Below are positions 38,183 through 46,694 of a stretch of DNA of 64,000 nucleotides, piece after piece. The notes below the pieces were generated by a model. The model searched no databases and was not told where the DNA came from. It worked only from the letters and a program-made list of their open reading frames with translations. The number at the start of each line of letters is the position of its first letter. Within the stretch, counting starts at the first letter, position 1. Made by a program: the position numbers and the translations under genes. The DNA is from Microbacterium sp. BH-3-3-3 (lineage in GTDB: Bacteria > Actinomycetota > Actinomycetes > Actinomycetales > Microbacteriaceae), in contig NZ_VEFS01000001.1 of the NCBI RefSeq assembly GCF_007679045.1, positions 1,032,706 through 1,096,705 of the forward strand. Reading direction: 5' to 3'.

Positions 38183-39735
38183 CAGGTATCTGGGAGCAAC
38201 GTCTGCAGAATCTCGCCGAGGGCGGCGTGCCGTGGGACCTCCCAACCAGGTGGGAGCTGGCCGGGGCGCTCGAGGCACTCAAGCAGGTCCTCGACTCTGC
38301 CGCGGAAGACCCGGGCCTCGCGGGCGCGTCAGGCGACGCGGCACGAGCGCAGTTCACTCGGACGTCTCTCGAGATCGACGACCAACTCGTCTACCTCCGA
38401 GAGCACGTTCCGAGTCGGCTCGACCAGGCGAACGAGGTACGCCAGCAAGCGCGTGACTCCGCGGCGTCCCTTCCTCAAGGCCAGATGGACCCCGGGCAGC
38501 AGGCCATGGTCCGCGGGGCAGCCGCCGGAGCCTCCATCATCTTCGGTCCGGTCGCGTTCCTCGCCGGGGAGGGTGCGGGCCGTGCCATCAACGACTACAT
38601 GGCTTCGCAGCGCGAGGCGGCTGCTCGAGAGGCCGTGGAGAAGCACTCGAACCAGTTGGACGATGTGGCGCTCGATGCACCCCCTCCGTTCACCGGGGGC
38701 GAATTCCCGCCTCCGCCGCCCCCGCCGCCGCCGTACGACCCCGACGGCGGTACCGGCTCCACCAGCGGCCGAAGCTTCCAGTCGTACCCCGACTGGGACA
38801 TGACCCCTGGCGGCGGCTCGAGCGGAGGCGGCAACGTCGGCGGTGGCAACATCGGCGGCGGTGGCGAGATCGGCGGCGGCGGTAATGGCGGCGGCGAGGT
38901 CCCGACGGGCCCCGGACCCGGTGACTACGGCCCGTTCCCGACCCCGACCCCGGTTCCCGGTGGCCCGGCGCCCATCGACATCGGCAACGTTCCGCCCGAC
39001 CCGACGCCCGACGGCCCGGTGATCGGAAGCCCGACGCTGCCCGGCGGCATCTCTCCGATGCCCGGCGGAGGTCTCGTCGGCGGTACGCCTGGCGGACCCG
39101 GTGCGGGTATCGGCTCGGGCCTCGGTGCGGGCCTCGTCGCCGGCGGTGGTGGCGCGCTTGCGCTCGGCCGCGTCGGTGGCGGTGGAGCCGGTGTCGGCGG
39201 CAGCCTGTTCGGTGGCGGTACGGGCGGGGCCGGAGGCTCGGCCAAGGCCGGTGGCGGCGCCCGCTCGGGAGGCCTGCTCGGCAAGACCCCCGGTGGCGCT
39301 GGTCTCGGAGCCCGTGGTGTCGGCGGCCTCGCCGCCGGCGGTGGCACGCCCGGTTCGACCGCGGCCCGCGGCGCCGGTGTGCGCGGCGGGGCGAGCGGAC
39401 TCGGCGGTGCGGGCGGCGCCGGAGGCACGGGCGCTGCCGGTGGATCCGCCAAGGGCGGGGCTCGCGGCGGCGGAGTCGGAGGCGGCACTTCCGCAGCAGG
39501 CGGATCCGCAAAGGGCGGGGCTCGCGGTGTCGGAGGCGGCTCGGCAGCCGGCGGCGGCCGCGGAGCGGCCTCGGGTTCGCGCGGCGTGGGCGGCATGGGC
39601 GGCCCCGGCTCGCGCTCCGAACGCAAGGACGAAGCCGCGCGCGGCCTCGGAGGCCCGATCGCTCCTCGCATGGAAGACGACGAAGAGATCGCCCCCCGGT
39701 CGGAGAACGCGCAGGCCGGCGGTCGCGACGAGTGA
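38179..39735 (+). CDS. Gly-rich T7SS-locus protein, candidate substrate
   Basis: A 518-residue protein. Residues 1-165 are mostly helical, with a hydrophobic segment (GAAAGASIIFGPVAFLAG, about 112-135) like those of WXG/LXG-type substrates. Residues about 175-190 are a proline run, and from about 195 to 490 the chain is nearly all Gly/Ala/Ser/Pro with some Arg/Lys. The end is acidic. The layout recalls mycobacterial PPE or EspB substrates, but no PPE or toxin domain is visible. It starts on a GTG overlapping mycP by 4 bp and is followed after 54 bp by Esx pair 2. Its function as a secreted scaffold or cargo is inferred. Confidence 0.8.
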   Translation: MTGIWEQRLQNLAEGGVPWDLPTRWELAGALEALKQVLDSAAEDPGLAGASGDAARAQFTRTSLEIDDQLVYLREHVPSRLDQANEVRQQARDSAASLPQGQMDPGQQAMVRGAAAGASIIFGPVAFLAGEGAGRAINDYMASQREAAAREAVEKHSNQLDDVALDAPPPFTGGEFPPPPPPPPPYDPDGGTGSTSGRSFQSYPDWDMTPGGGSSGGGNVGGGNIGGGGEIGGGGNGGGEVPTGPGPGDYGPFPTPTPVPGGPAPIDIGNVPPDPTPDGPVIGSPTLPGGISPMPGGGLVGGTPGGPGAGIGSGLGAGLVAGGGGALALGRVGGGGAGVGGSLFGGGTGGAGGSAKAGGGARSGGLLGKTPGGAGLGARGVGGLAAGGGTPGSTAARGAGVRGGASGLGGAGGAGGTGAAGGSAKGGARGGGVGGGTSAAGGSAKGGARGVGGGSAAGGGRGAASGSRGVGGMGGPGSRSERKDEAARGLGGPIAPRMEDDEEIAPRSENAQAGGRDE

Positions 39736-39789
39736 CCGCTCGCCGAACACTCCCCTGTCTGATCGACTCCACGAAAGAGGAGAACCACG

Positions 39790-40107
39790 ATGTCTGACCG
39801 CATCTCCGCCGGAGAGGGCGCGCTCGTCCGGGGCGCCGAAGCGGTGTCGGGCGCGCACGCCGATGTCAACGACAGCGTCCGGCGCGTGCTCGCCGAGCTC
39901 GACGAGCTCGCCGGCAACTGGGTCGGCGACGCCGCCTCGTCGTACAGCGCGCTGGTCAACGAGTGGACGGCCAGCGCCGACCGCTTGAACAGCACGCTCG
40001 TGACGCTCAGCGCCGCCCTCCGCTCGACCGCGCAAGACCAGGAAGCGGTGGAAGAGCAGCACCGCACCACCATCCACGGACTCGGCTCGATGCTGGGAGG
40101 CGAGTGA
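39790..40107 (+). CDS. WXG100 (Esx) protein, pair 2 first member
   Basis: A 105-residue helix-turn-helix Esx protein with WVG at the turn (GNWVGDAASSY). It has no YxxxD. It is a clear paralogue of the first member of pair 1. The ATG is preceded by AGAGGAG. Its stop overlaps the ATG of the partner gene, so the two are made in equal amounts and should form a heterodimer. Confidence 0.93.
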   Translation: MSDRISAGEGALVRGAEAVSGAHADVNDSVRRVLAELDELAGNWVGDAASSYSALVNEWTASADRLNSTLVTLSAALRSTAQDQEAVEEQHRTTIHGLGSMLGGE

Positions 40108-40400
40108 TGAGCGACCTTCGCGTCACCCCGGAAGCGCTCCATTCGGCGGCGGGTCGCCTGCGCGCCGAGTCGGCCCGCATCGATGCGACCCTCGGTGGAC
40201 TCGACGCCGAGGTCTCACGACTGCGCGGCCAGTGGGAGGGCATGGCCCAGGTCGCCTACAACAACGCCCAGCAGCAGTGGAGTGCGACCCTCGAGCAGAT
40301 GCGCGACGTGCTGCAGCGCATCGCGAACGCCACGGACTCCATCGCCGATGACTACGTCAGCGCCGACCGCGCCTCCGCGGCGCGGTTCGACGGGGCGTGA
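40107..40400 (+). CDS. WXG100 (Esx) protein, pair 2 second member with YxxxD
   Basis: A 97-residue Esx protein: WEG at the turn (GQWEGMAQVAY) and YVSAD after the second helix, the T7SS export signal. Translation is coupled to the previous gene through TGATG. Its C-terminal SAARF(D)GA matches the SAAGRFA end of the pair 1 partner, supporting common origin. Confidence 0.93.
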   Translation: MSDLRVTPEALHSAAGRLRAESARIDATLGGLDAEVSRLRGQWEGMAQVAYNNAQQQWSATLEQMRDVLQRIANATDSIADDYVSADRASAARFDGA

Positions 40401-40469
40401 CGCACCGCCCCGATAGGCTTTCGGGGTCTGACCGCAGGGGGGCTTCGGTCCGGAAAGAAGGGGCCGCGG

Positions 40470-41804
40470 ATGGCTGACGTCATGAATGCGACGCGCGCAT
40501 TGCTGCGTCTGTCGGTGCAGAGCGAGGGGCGACGTCTCGACATCGCCGTACCGGCGCAGGTGCCGGTCATCGAGTTCCTCCCCGGCTTCGCGCGCTCTCT
40601 CGGCGTGCTCGATCCGTCCATGACCTCGGCGGGCTACGCCCTGCACCGCGCGGACGGAACCACCGTCGATCCTTCGCTCGGCGCCTCGGCCCAGGGAATC
40701 GTCGACGGCGAGGTACTGACGCTGGTGCGCGGCGGCCTCGTCGCCCAGCCGCGGGTCTACGACGACATCGTCGAAGCGGTGCTCGACGCCACCTCGCAGC
40801 AGAACCGGCCGTGGACGACGCGCGACAACGCCCGCACCGCCCTCGCCGTGAGCCTCGCTCTTCTCGGCGTCTGCGCGGTGCTGCTCCTCGCCGCCGGACG
40901 CACCCTGCCCTTCGGCGCCCTCGTCGCCGGCGGCGGCGCCATCGTGCTTCTCGTCGTCTCCGCCGTGGTCGCACGTCTCGGGCAGCGCGAAGCGGGCCAG
41001 GGTCTCGGCATGGCGGCGGCCGTCTTCGGCGCCGTCGCGGGCTATCTCGCGATCCCCGCGGCGATCGACATGTGGGGATGGCCCATGGCCGCAGCCGGCG
41101 GCGGCGCGTTCGTCATCGCTGGCGTCTCGCTCGCTTTGACACGAGCACACGCCGAGCTTCAGCTTGCTCCCCTCGTCGCCGGCGGCGCGATCGGCGTCGC
41201 GGGCACCCTCGCCGCCTTCTTCCCTCCCGCCATGGTGTGGACGCTCATGATCGGCGTCGTCGGCACGCTCGCGGGCGCCCTCCCCTGGCTCGCGATGGGC
41301 ACGACGCGGCTGCGCGTGTTCTCGCCCCAGAGCGACGTGGAGATGTTCGCCGACCCCGAGCCGATCGACGCCGACGACATCGCCGCTCGCGTCGCCCAGG
41401 GCAAGCGCATCCTCATCGCCCTGCGGCTCGCCCTCGCCGCGGCCGTACTGGTCGCCACTCCGCTCGTGGCCGCGCAGAACGCCACCGGTGCGATCCTGTG
41501 CGCTCTCGCCTTCGCCGGCATGATGTTCCCCTCGCGGCAGACCTACGCCCGCTCGGGCGTGCTCACGGTGATGGCCACCGGCGTGCTCGGCCTCGTCGTG
41601 GCCGGCGTCGTGGCGTCGCTCGCGCAGCCGGGCCTGCGCGTCGGCATCCTGATCGTGCTCGCCGTCGCGACCGTCAGCGTGGTGACCGTGACCCTGCTGG
41701 CGCCCAAGACGCGCCTGCGCCTCATCCGCGTCGCCGACACCGTCGAGCTGCTGGTGCTCGCCTCGCTCCTGCCGCTGTCGGTCATCTCGTCCGGACTGGC
41801 CTGA
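40470..41804 (+). CDS. eccD: T7SS membrane channel protein EccD (copy 2)
   Basis: A 444-residue protein with an N-terminal YukD ubiquitin-like domain (LLRLSVQSEGRRLDIAVPAQ, VDGEVLTLVRGG) and about eleven membrane segments from residue 125 on, matching EccD. Two EccD proteins with different sequences are encoded in the same locus; in mycobacterial ESX cores an EccD dimer is present in each protomer, so a heterodimer is possible. It begins 69 bp after the last Esx gene behind AAGAAGGGG, and is followed by eccB after 4 bp. Confidence 0.9.
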   Translation: MADVMNATRALLRLSVQSEGRRLDIAVPAQVPVIEFLPGFARSLGVLDPSMTSAGYALHRADGTTVDPSLGASAQGIVDGEVLTLVRGGLVAQPRVYDDIVEAVLDATSQQNRPWTTRDNARTALAVSLALLGVCAVLLLAAGRTLPFGALVAGGGAIVLLVVSAVVARLGQREAGQGLGMAAAVFGAVAGYLAIPAAIDMWGWPMAAAGGGAFVIAGVSLALTRAHAELQLAPLVAGGAIGVAGTLAAFFPPAMVWTLMIGVVGTLAGALPWLAMGTTRLRVFSPQSDVEMFADPEPIDADDIAARVAQGKRILIALRLALAAAVLVATPLVAAQNATGAILCALAFAGMMFPSRQTYARSGVLTVMATGVLGLVVAGVVASLAQPGLRVGILIVLAVATVSVVTVTLLAPKTRLRLIRVADTVELLVLASLLPLSVISSGLA

Positions 41805-41808
41805 CCCG

Positions 41809-43137
41809 ATGGCCACCAAGGGCGACCTGATCGAGGCGCAGAACTTCTCGCGCCGACGCCTGCTCACCGCGTTCGTCAGCGGCGCCCCCGGCGGCAAGGA
41901 GCTCCAGCCGACCTCTCCCCTGCGCGCGGTGATCGCCGCAATCGCGCTGACCGTGATCGTCGTGCTGGTGGGCGTGTTCTACGGCCTCATCCGCCCGGGT
42001 CTTCCGACCGGCTGGGAGAACGGCAAGCTCGTGCTGGTCTCCGACACCGGAGCACGCTTCGTCACCGTCGACGGCGTGCTCCACCCGGTGATCAACACCG
42101 CCAGCGCCCGCCTGCTGCTGCCCGCCGACAACTTCGGGGTCATCTCCACCGACCAGGCGACGCTCGCCGGCACCCCCGTCGGGAACACCCTCGGCATCAC
42201 GGGCGCCCCCGACGAGCTGCCCCCCGCATCGGGTCTCATCAACTCGGGCTGGAGCGCGTGCGTCACCGACGACGCCGCCGTCGACGTCCGCGTAAGCACG
42301 GCCGCGGCTCCGACTCCCGCCACGGGCAAGGCCGTCGTGGTCTCCGTCGACGGCCTTCTGCACGTGGTGCAGGGCGAGCGCAGCTTCGCGGTGTCGAACG
42401 AAGATCCGGATGCCGTGTTGCGCGCCGCCGGCATCTCGTCGCTGAACCCGGTGCCGGTCTCGGCCGCCTGGCTCGACCTGTTCACAGCGGGCACGCCGTT
42501 GACGCCGATCACGCTGAAGAACTTCGGCCAGGGCGTACCGGGCACCTCGCTCAAGGTCGGCGAGGTGATCCGCCAGACGGGCACCCCCGACGACGAGCGT
42601 TACCTGGTGCAGACCGGCGGTGTGCTCGTGCGCCTGACGCCTCTCGCCTGGCAGCTGTACCAGCTCGGAAGCGGCAGCGCTCTCGGTACGAGCGTCACCG
42701 AGGTCTCGATCGACGAGACCCGCAACCTCCCGACCGCGACGCAGGACCTCGGTCAGGACTGGCCCGAGACCGCGTTCGACACCGTCGCGGCGGGCCAGCG
42801 CCCGTGCGCCGTGCTCGAGGGCGGCGAGGGTCAAGCCGTCACGGCCCTGGCCACGCAGCCGACGTCGACGGCGGTCACCGCCGGGGTGCAGGTCGAGCCC
42901 AGCCACGGCGCCCTCGTGCGGGCCGGCGGGCGCGGCGACCAGAACTCGAGCGTGCTCACCCTGGTGGATGCCACCGGCACGGCCTATCCCCTCCCCGGCG
43001 CGAGCGAAGAGGTCATCTCCCGCCTTGGATACAGCACCGACGACGTCGGCGCGGTGGCCGACGGGTGGACGGCCCTGCTCGCGACCGGCCCGTCGCTGAC
43101 GGAGGGCGCCGCGCAGACCACGCCGGAGACGAAGTGA
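41809..43137 (+). CDS. eccB: T7SS core protein EccB
   Basis: A bitopic 442-residue subunit of the T7SS complex. The short cytoplasmic N-terminus ends in FSRRRLLTAFVSG, one membrane helix (about 42-65) follows, and the large extracytoplasmic domain carries the repeated EccB motifs, including a cysteine pair (SGWSACVTDD and GQRPCAVLEGG). It lies between eccD and mycP and overlaps the latter by 4 bp, the usual ESX order. Confidence 0.93.
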   Translation: MATKGDLIEAQNFSRRRLLTAFVSGAPGGKELQPTSPLRAVIAAIALTVIVVLVGVFYGLIRPGLPTGWENGKLVLVSDTGARFVTVDGVLHPVINTASARLLLPADNFGVISTDQATLAGTPVGNTLGITGAPDELPPASGLINSGWSACVTDDAAVDVRVSTAAAPTPATGKAVVVSVDGLLHVVQGERSFAVSNEDPDAVLRAAGISSLNPVPVSAAWLDLFTAGTPLTPITLKNFGQGVPGTSLKVGEVIRQTGTPDDERYLVQTGGVLVRLTPLAWQLYQLGSGSALGTSVTEVSIDETRNLPTATQDLGQDWPETAFDTVAAGQRPCAVLEGGEGQAVTALATQPTSTAVTAGVQVEPSHGALVRAGGRGDQNSSVLTLVDATGTAYPLPGASEEVISRLGYSTDDVGAVADGWTALLATGPSLTEGAAQTTPETK

Positions 43138-44483
43138 TCCCGGGCATCCGACGCGTCGGCGCGGTTGCGCTCGCGACCGGGATCCTGCTCGCGGGAGTGC
43201 CCGCCGCGGCGCACGCCGGAGTCGGAGCCCCGGTCTCGGCGCAGGGCCTCGGCCCGGCATCCGGGATCGTGTCGGCCACGCAGGAGCAGTGCGACGCGTC
43301 GACGCGCGTGACCCAGACCCCGCTGGCGCTCGCCCAGCTGCAGAGCGACGCGGCCTGGGCGCTCACTCGCGGAGCGGGCGTCACCGTCGCGGTGGTCGAC
43401 TCGGGGGTGGCGAAGAACCCGCACCTCGACGACAACGTCGTGCCGGGGGTGAACCTCGTACCCGACGGCACCGACGCGAACGGACGCACCGACACCTACG
43501 GTCACGGCACCGTCATCGCGGGCCAGATCGCCGCGCAGGTGATCTCGGGCTCCGGGGTGCAGGGCCTCGCGCCCGAGGCGAAGATCCTGCCCATCCGCGT
43601 CTACGCGGGCGACGAGAAGTCGCAGATCGACGCGGGTATCGGCCCGAACACCGCGCGCATGGCCGAGGGCATCCGCATCGCCGCCGACCGGGGCGCGCAG
43701 GTCATCAACGTCTCGATGAGCACGACCGAGAAGAACGGCGCCCTGGCCGACGCCGTCGCCTACGCGAAGTCGCGCGGCAGCCTCGTCATCGCGAGCGCCG
43801 GCAACCGCGATTCGACGGCCGCGGTCGAGCAGAGCGACGCCGACGGCATCCGCTACCCGGCCGGATTCTCGGGCGCGATCGGCGTCTCGGCCACCAACCT
43901 CGAGAGCGCCGTCACGAGCGACAGCATCCGCGGCACGCACGTACGACTGTCGGCTCCGGGTCAGGCCATCGCCTCGGCCTGGCCGTTGGGCGGCGACTGC
44001 GTGGTGGCGAAGGAGCAACCCGCGACGAGCTACGCCGCGGCGTACGTGTCGGGGGCGGCTGCTCTCGTCGCGGCGGCGCACCCCGGCGAGACCCCCGCGC
44101 AGTGGGCGTACCGCCTGGAGGCGACCGCCGTGCGGCCGCAGCCCGACGATCGCTCGAACATCACCGGGTGGGGCTTCGTCCAGCCCTATGACGCGATCGT
44201 GCTGGTCCCCGGCTCGGGGCTGCGCGGGCCGAACAGCCCGTTTCCAGGAGCCTCGCCCACGGCCTCGCCGACCGGAACGCCCGCTCCGGTGGCCGTGGTC
44301 GTCGGGCCGGGTCCGGATGCCGCGGCCATCTCGACCATGACCGGCATCGGCGTGGCGGGACTCGTGGCGCTCGGCGCCATCGGCGCACTGGCCGTGTACG
44401 TCAGCCGCCGTCGCGAAGAGACCGCGTCGCGGCGCCCGGCGCCGACGGGTCGCGGCCTGTACGGTCCCGACCCCGCGGAGTAG
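43134..44483 (+). CDS. mycP: Mycosin-type subtilisin protease (copy 2)
   Basis: A 449-residue S8 protease with a signal peptide (about 1-28), D89 in VAVVDSGV, H124 in TYGHGTVIAG and S299 in PATSYAAAYVSG, plus SAGNRDS for the oxyanion hole. The serine context is ATSYAAA, not GTSxAAP. A Pro-rich stretch and one membrane helix (about 400-425) precede a basic cytoplasmic tail. It is closer to canonical mycosins than copy 1 in INVSMS and AAHPGETPAQ. Together the two proteases suggest separate processing duties. Confidence 0.92.
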   Translation: MIPGIRRVGAVALATGILLAGVPAAAHAGVGAPVSAQGLGPASGIVSATQEQCDASTRVTQTPLALAQLQSDAAWALTRGAGVTVAVVDSGVAKNPHLDDNVVPGVNLVPDGTDANGRTDTYGHGTVIAGQIAAQVISGSGVQGLAPEAKILPIRVYAGDEKSQIDAGIGPNTARMAEGIRIAADRGAQVINVSMSTTEKNGALADAVAYAKSRGSLVIASAGNRDSTAAVEQSDADGIRYPAGFSGAIGVSATNLESAVTSDSIRGTHVRLSAPGQAIASAWPLGGDCVVAKEQPATSYAAAYVSGAAALVAAAHPGETPAQWAYRLEATAVRPQPDDRSNITGWGFVQPYDAIVLVPGSGLRGPNSPFPGASPTASPTGTPAPVAVVVGPGPDAAAISTMTGIGVAGLVALGAIGALAVYVSRRREETASRRPAPTGRGLYGPDPAE

Positions 44484-44498
44484 GAACGCCCCGCGACG

Positions 44499-45782
44499 TC
44501 AGGCCGTCGGTTCGGGGCGCAGTTCGACCTGCGCGTCGCCGAGTCGGAAGCGGCTGGGAACGATCGCCGTGCCCCCGGCCGACAGCTTCTCGGTGCGACC
44601 GTCGTCGTGCACCAGGGTCACTCCGTTGGTCGACTCGAGGTCGGTGATGGTCCAGCCCGTAACCGTCCAGTCGAGGCGGGCGTGACGCTTCGACATGGTG
44701 CGCGTGTCGTCGGTCACCGTGACGTACTGCACGCCTTCGTCGTCGACGGACGGACGACGGCCGAGCACGACGGTCCGGCTCTCGAGGGCGACGAGTTCTC
44801 CACCGGGCAGGCGCAGGCTCCACTCGCCACGGCGGCGTGACCGCGGACGTGCCGTCTGCGTCATCTCCTCGATGGGCGAGGCCGCGGCCGACGACTGCTC
44901 GTCGGGACGCTGCGCCGTGGAATCGGTCGTCTCGGCGACCCGGCCGAGCTCCTCGCCCTCCGCGGCGGGCGCGCCGGCGGCCGCGATGGTGGGCGTCTCG
45001 GCGCCGGCAGCGACGGCGGGCACCTCGGCGACGGGGGCGGAGCTCGGCACCTCGACGGAGGGCACGGCGTCCGGCACCTCGGCGACCTCTCCGTCGTCGA
45101 GCGGGGCGGTGCCGCTCGGCGCCACGGTCGTCTCCTCCGCAGGCACCTCGCCGATGAGGACGGGCCCTGGCAGCACCGGGATACTCGGCGTCTCCTGCGT
45201 GGCCGACCGCGCGCGGCGACCTCCGGCCGCGGCAGCCGGCGGAGGCGGATCCGTCGTCGCAGCGGAGGCCGAAGAGGGAGTCGCAGAAGTCGTCGGGGAG
45301 GCTGCCGCGGTCGACGCCTCACCCGCCGTCGCCTCCGCCCCCGGCACGGCGGTGATCGGCGCAGGCTCGCCCTCGGCCACGGTTACGACCTCGGCGTCGT
45401 CATCGGTCGCGTGATCCACGGCATCCGGAGTCTTCTCCCCGGCGGCGAGTACGCCCGCCCACACGGGAGGGAACACCAGCGCGAGGGCCGTCGTGCCCGC
45501 CCCGCGACCGGTCGGCTCGCCGAGACGGTGCGCCGCGCGCGCCTTGAGCACGAGCCCGTAGACGTTGACGCCCGGGACGAGCAGCAGTACAGCCCGCACC
45601 GGGTCCTGCCGGCCGAGGCGCAAGATCTCGGCCTCGTTCAGCAGCGGAATCCACGCCCGCCAGGGCTCGCCCCCGCGGCCCGCGAACACGCGAGACAGGC
45701 CGATGGCGTACCAGACGTGCAGCACGAGGGCCAGCACCAGCACCGCACCCGCGGTCACGGCGATCAGGCTCAGAGCATCCAT
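44499..45782 (-). CDS. DUF5684-like membrane protein with C-terminal FHA domain
   Basis: A 427-residue protein that converges on the mycP end with a 15-bp gap. The N-terminal 110 residues have three to four membrane segments and the RVFAGRGGEPWRAWIPLLNE and VNVYGLVLKA blocks of DUF5684-type proteins. A disordered Ala/Pro/Glu linker of about 200 residues leads to an FHA domain (about 345-425): VLGRRPS, the phosphothreonine-reading MSKRHAR and STNGVTL. It mirrors the RDD-FHA protein at the other side of the locus, so threonine phosphorylation may control this T7SS. The ATG has GGAGGA upstream. Confidence 0.85.
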   Translation of the reverse strand: MDALSLIAVTAGAVLVLALVLHVWYAIGLSRVFAGRGGEPWRAWIPLLNEAEILRLGRQDPVRAVLLLVPGVNVYGLVLKARAAHRLGEPTGRGAGTTALALVFPPVWAGVLAAGEKTPDAVDHATDDDAEVVTVAEGEPAPITAVPGAEATAGEASTAAASPTTSATPSSASAATTDPPPPAAAAGGRRARSATQETPSIPVLPGPVLIGEVPAEETTVAPSGTAPLDDGEVAEVPDAVPSVEVPSSAPVAEVPAVAAGAETPTIAAAGAPAAEGEELGRVAETTDSTAQRPDEQSSAAASPIEEMTQTARPRSRRRGEWSLRLPGGELVALESRTVVLGRRPSVDDEGVQYVTVTDDTRTMSKRHARLDWTVTGWTITDLESTNGVTLVHDDGRTEKLSAGGTAIVPSRFRLGDAQVELRPEPTA

Positions 45783-45811
45783 GCGTCCTCCGTCGACGGT
45801 CTGACTCGACG

Positions 45812-46042
45812 CTACCGTGCGGGGTGGCCTCCGACCTCGCCGGCAGGGGGCGAGATCCGCGACACCGCGAGGGGAACGACGACGCTCGCGGCCTCGAGGT
45901 CGACGCGCCGCGCCCCGCACGCGGAGCAGCGGACGTACCGCACCCGACCCTGACTGGTCGAGTGCGCCGACTCGGTGATCCAGCCGTGTTCGTGAGGGGC
46001 GGATGCCGAGACGGCGAGGGCGAGCAGGTCTGAGGCGGTCAT
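45812..46042 (-). CDS. Small CxxC protein, unknown function
   Basis: A 76-residue protein with a single CSAC knuckle (RYVRCSACGARRVDL) and HEHGW, perhaps a half zinc ribbon. The ATG at 46042 is chosen; a longer start would run into the divergent CGNR gene. It is 29 bp upstream of the FHA gene on the same strand and possibly co-transcribed with it. Confidence 0.6.
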   Translation of the reverse strand: MTASDLLALAVSASAPHEHGWITESAHSTSQGRVRYVRCSACGARRVDLEAASVVVPLAVSRISPPAGEVGGHPAR

Positions 46043-46054
46043 GATCCCAGCGTG

Positions 46055-46061
46055 ATGTAAT
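46055..46061 (+). promoter_or_regulatory. -10 element for a leaderless CGNR transcript
   Basis: A TGTAAT-like -10 (46056-46061) ends 6 bp before the ATG at 46068. Transcription would start at or next to the A of the start codon, and there is no ribosome site, so the mRNA is probably leaderless, which is common in actinobacteria. Only 25 bp separates the two divergent starts. Confidence 0.5.
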
Positions 46062-46067
46062 GCCGTT

Positions 46068-46586
46068 ATGCATCTCAACCCTTACGGGGAGTACGCGGTC
46101 CTGCTGGCCGCGTCGCTCGCGAACGACTGGCCCGCCGATCGCGCCGGCATCGAGGAGCGCACGCGCGAGATGGGGATGACGATGACCTTCCCCGTGGCAT
46201 CCGGAGATCACGAACGCACCCGCGCGGTCATCGACGAGTGGCTCCGCGTGGTCGACGAGACAGACCCCGCCGCGCGCGCCGCGCTGCTGAACGCGCAGAT
46301 GGCCGCGGTCACCGCCTACCCGCGCCTCACCGACCACGACGGCGAGGGGTGGCACCTGCACTACCGCGACAGCGACGAGGCGCTCCCCCGCGTGCTCGCC
46401 GCCGTCATCTCGGTGGGCACCTCTCTGCACCTCGTCACGCGCGGCATGAACCGCCTCGGCCGCTGCGCCGCCGACCCGTGCACGAACGTCGTCGTCGACG
46501 TCACCCGCAACGGCCGTCAGCGCTACTGCTCGGTGCGCTGCGCCAACCGCGCCGCCGTCCGGCGGCATCGCTCGCGCCTCGGGTAG
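46068..46586 (+). CDS. CGNR zinc-finger (ABATE-domain) protein
   Basis: A putative transcription regulator. The C-terminal finger has CAADPC and then CSVRCANRAAVRRHR, the four Cys plus Arg-rich helix of CGNR proteins (CANR here). The N-terminal 120 residues match the stress-linked ABATE domain (MHLNPYGEYAVLLAASLAND). The length of 172 residues is typical. The start is the first ATG, likely leaderless. Targets are unknown. Confidence 0.88.
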   Translation: MHLNPYGEYAVLLAASLANDWPADRAGIEERTREMGMTMTFPVASGDHERTRAVIDEWLRVVDETDPAARAALLNAQMAAVTAYPRLTDHDGEGWHLHYRDSDEALPRVLAAVISVGTSLHLVTRGMNRLGRCAADPCTNVVVDVTRNGRQRYCSVRCANRAAVRRHRSRLG

Positions 46587-46694
46587 GGCGAGGGCTCGAC
46601 GCCCCCCTAACCCACGACTTCCGCCATGACGTGGGGATGGCGGAACATCCATGCCAGCGCATACGTTGCTGTGGACACCGATGAAGGAGATTCC

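Noticed and set aside
38740..39650. Possible frameshifted or PE_PGRS-type gene in the Gly-rich region
   Set aside because: The frame is continuous from GTG 38179, the Gly runs are irregular, and there is no PE or PPE N-terminus.
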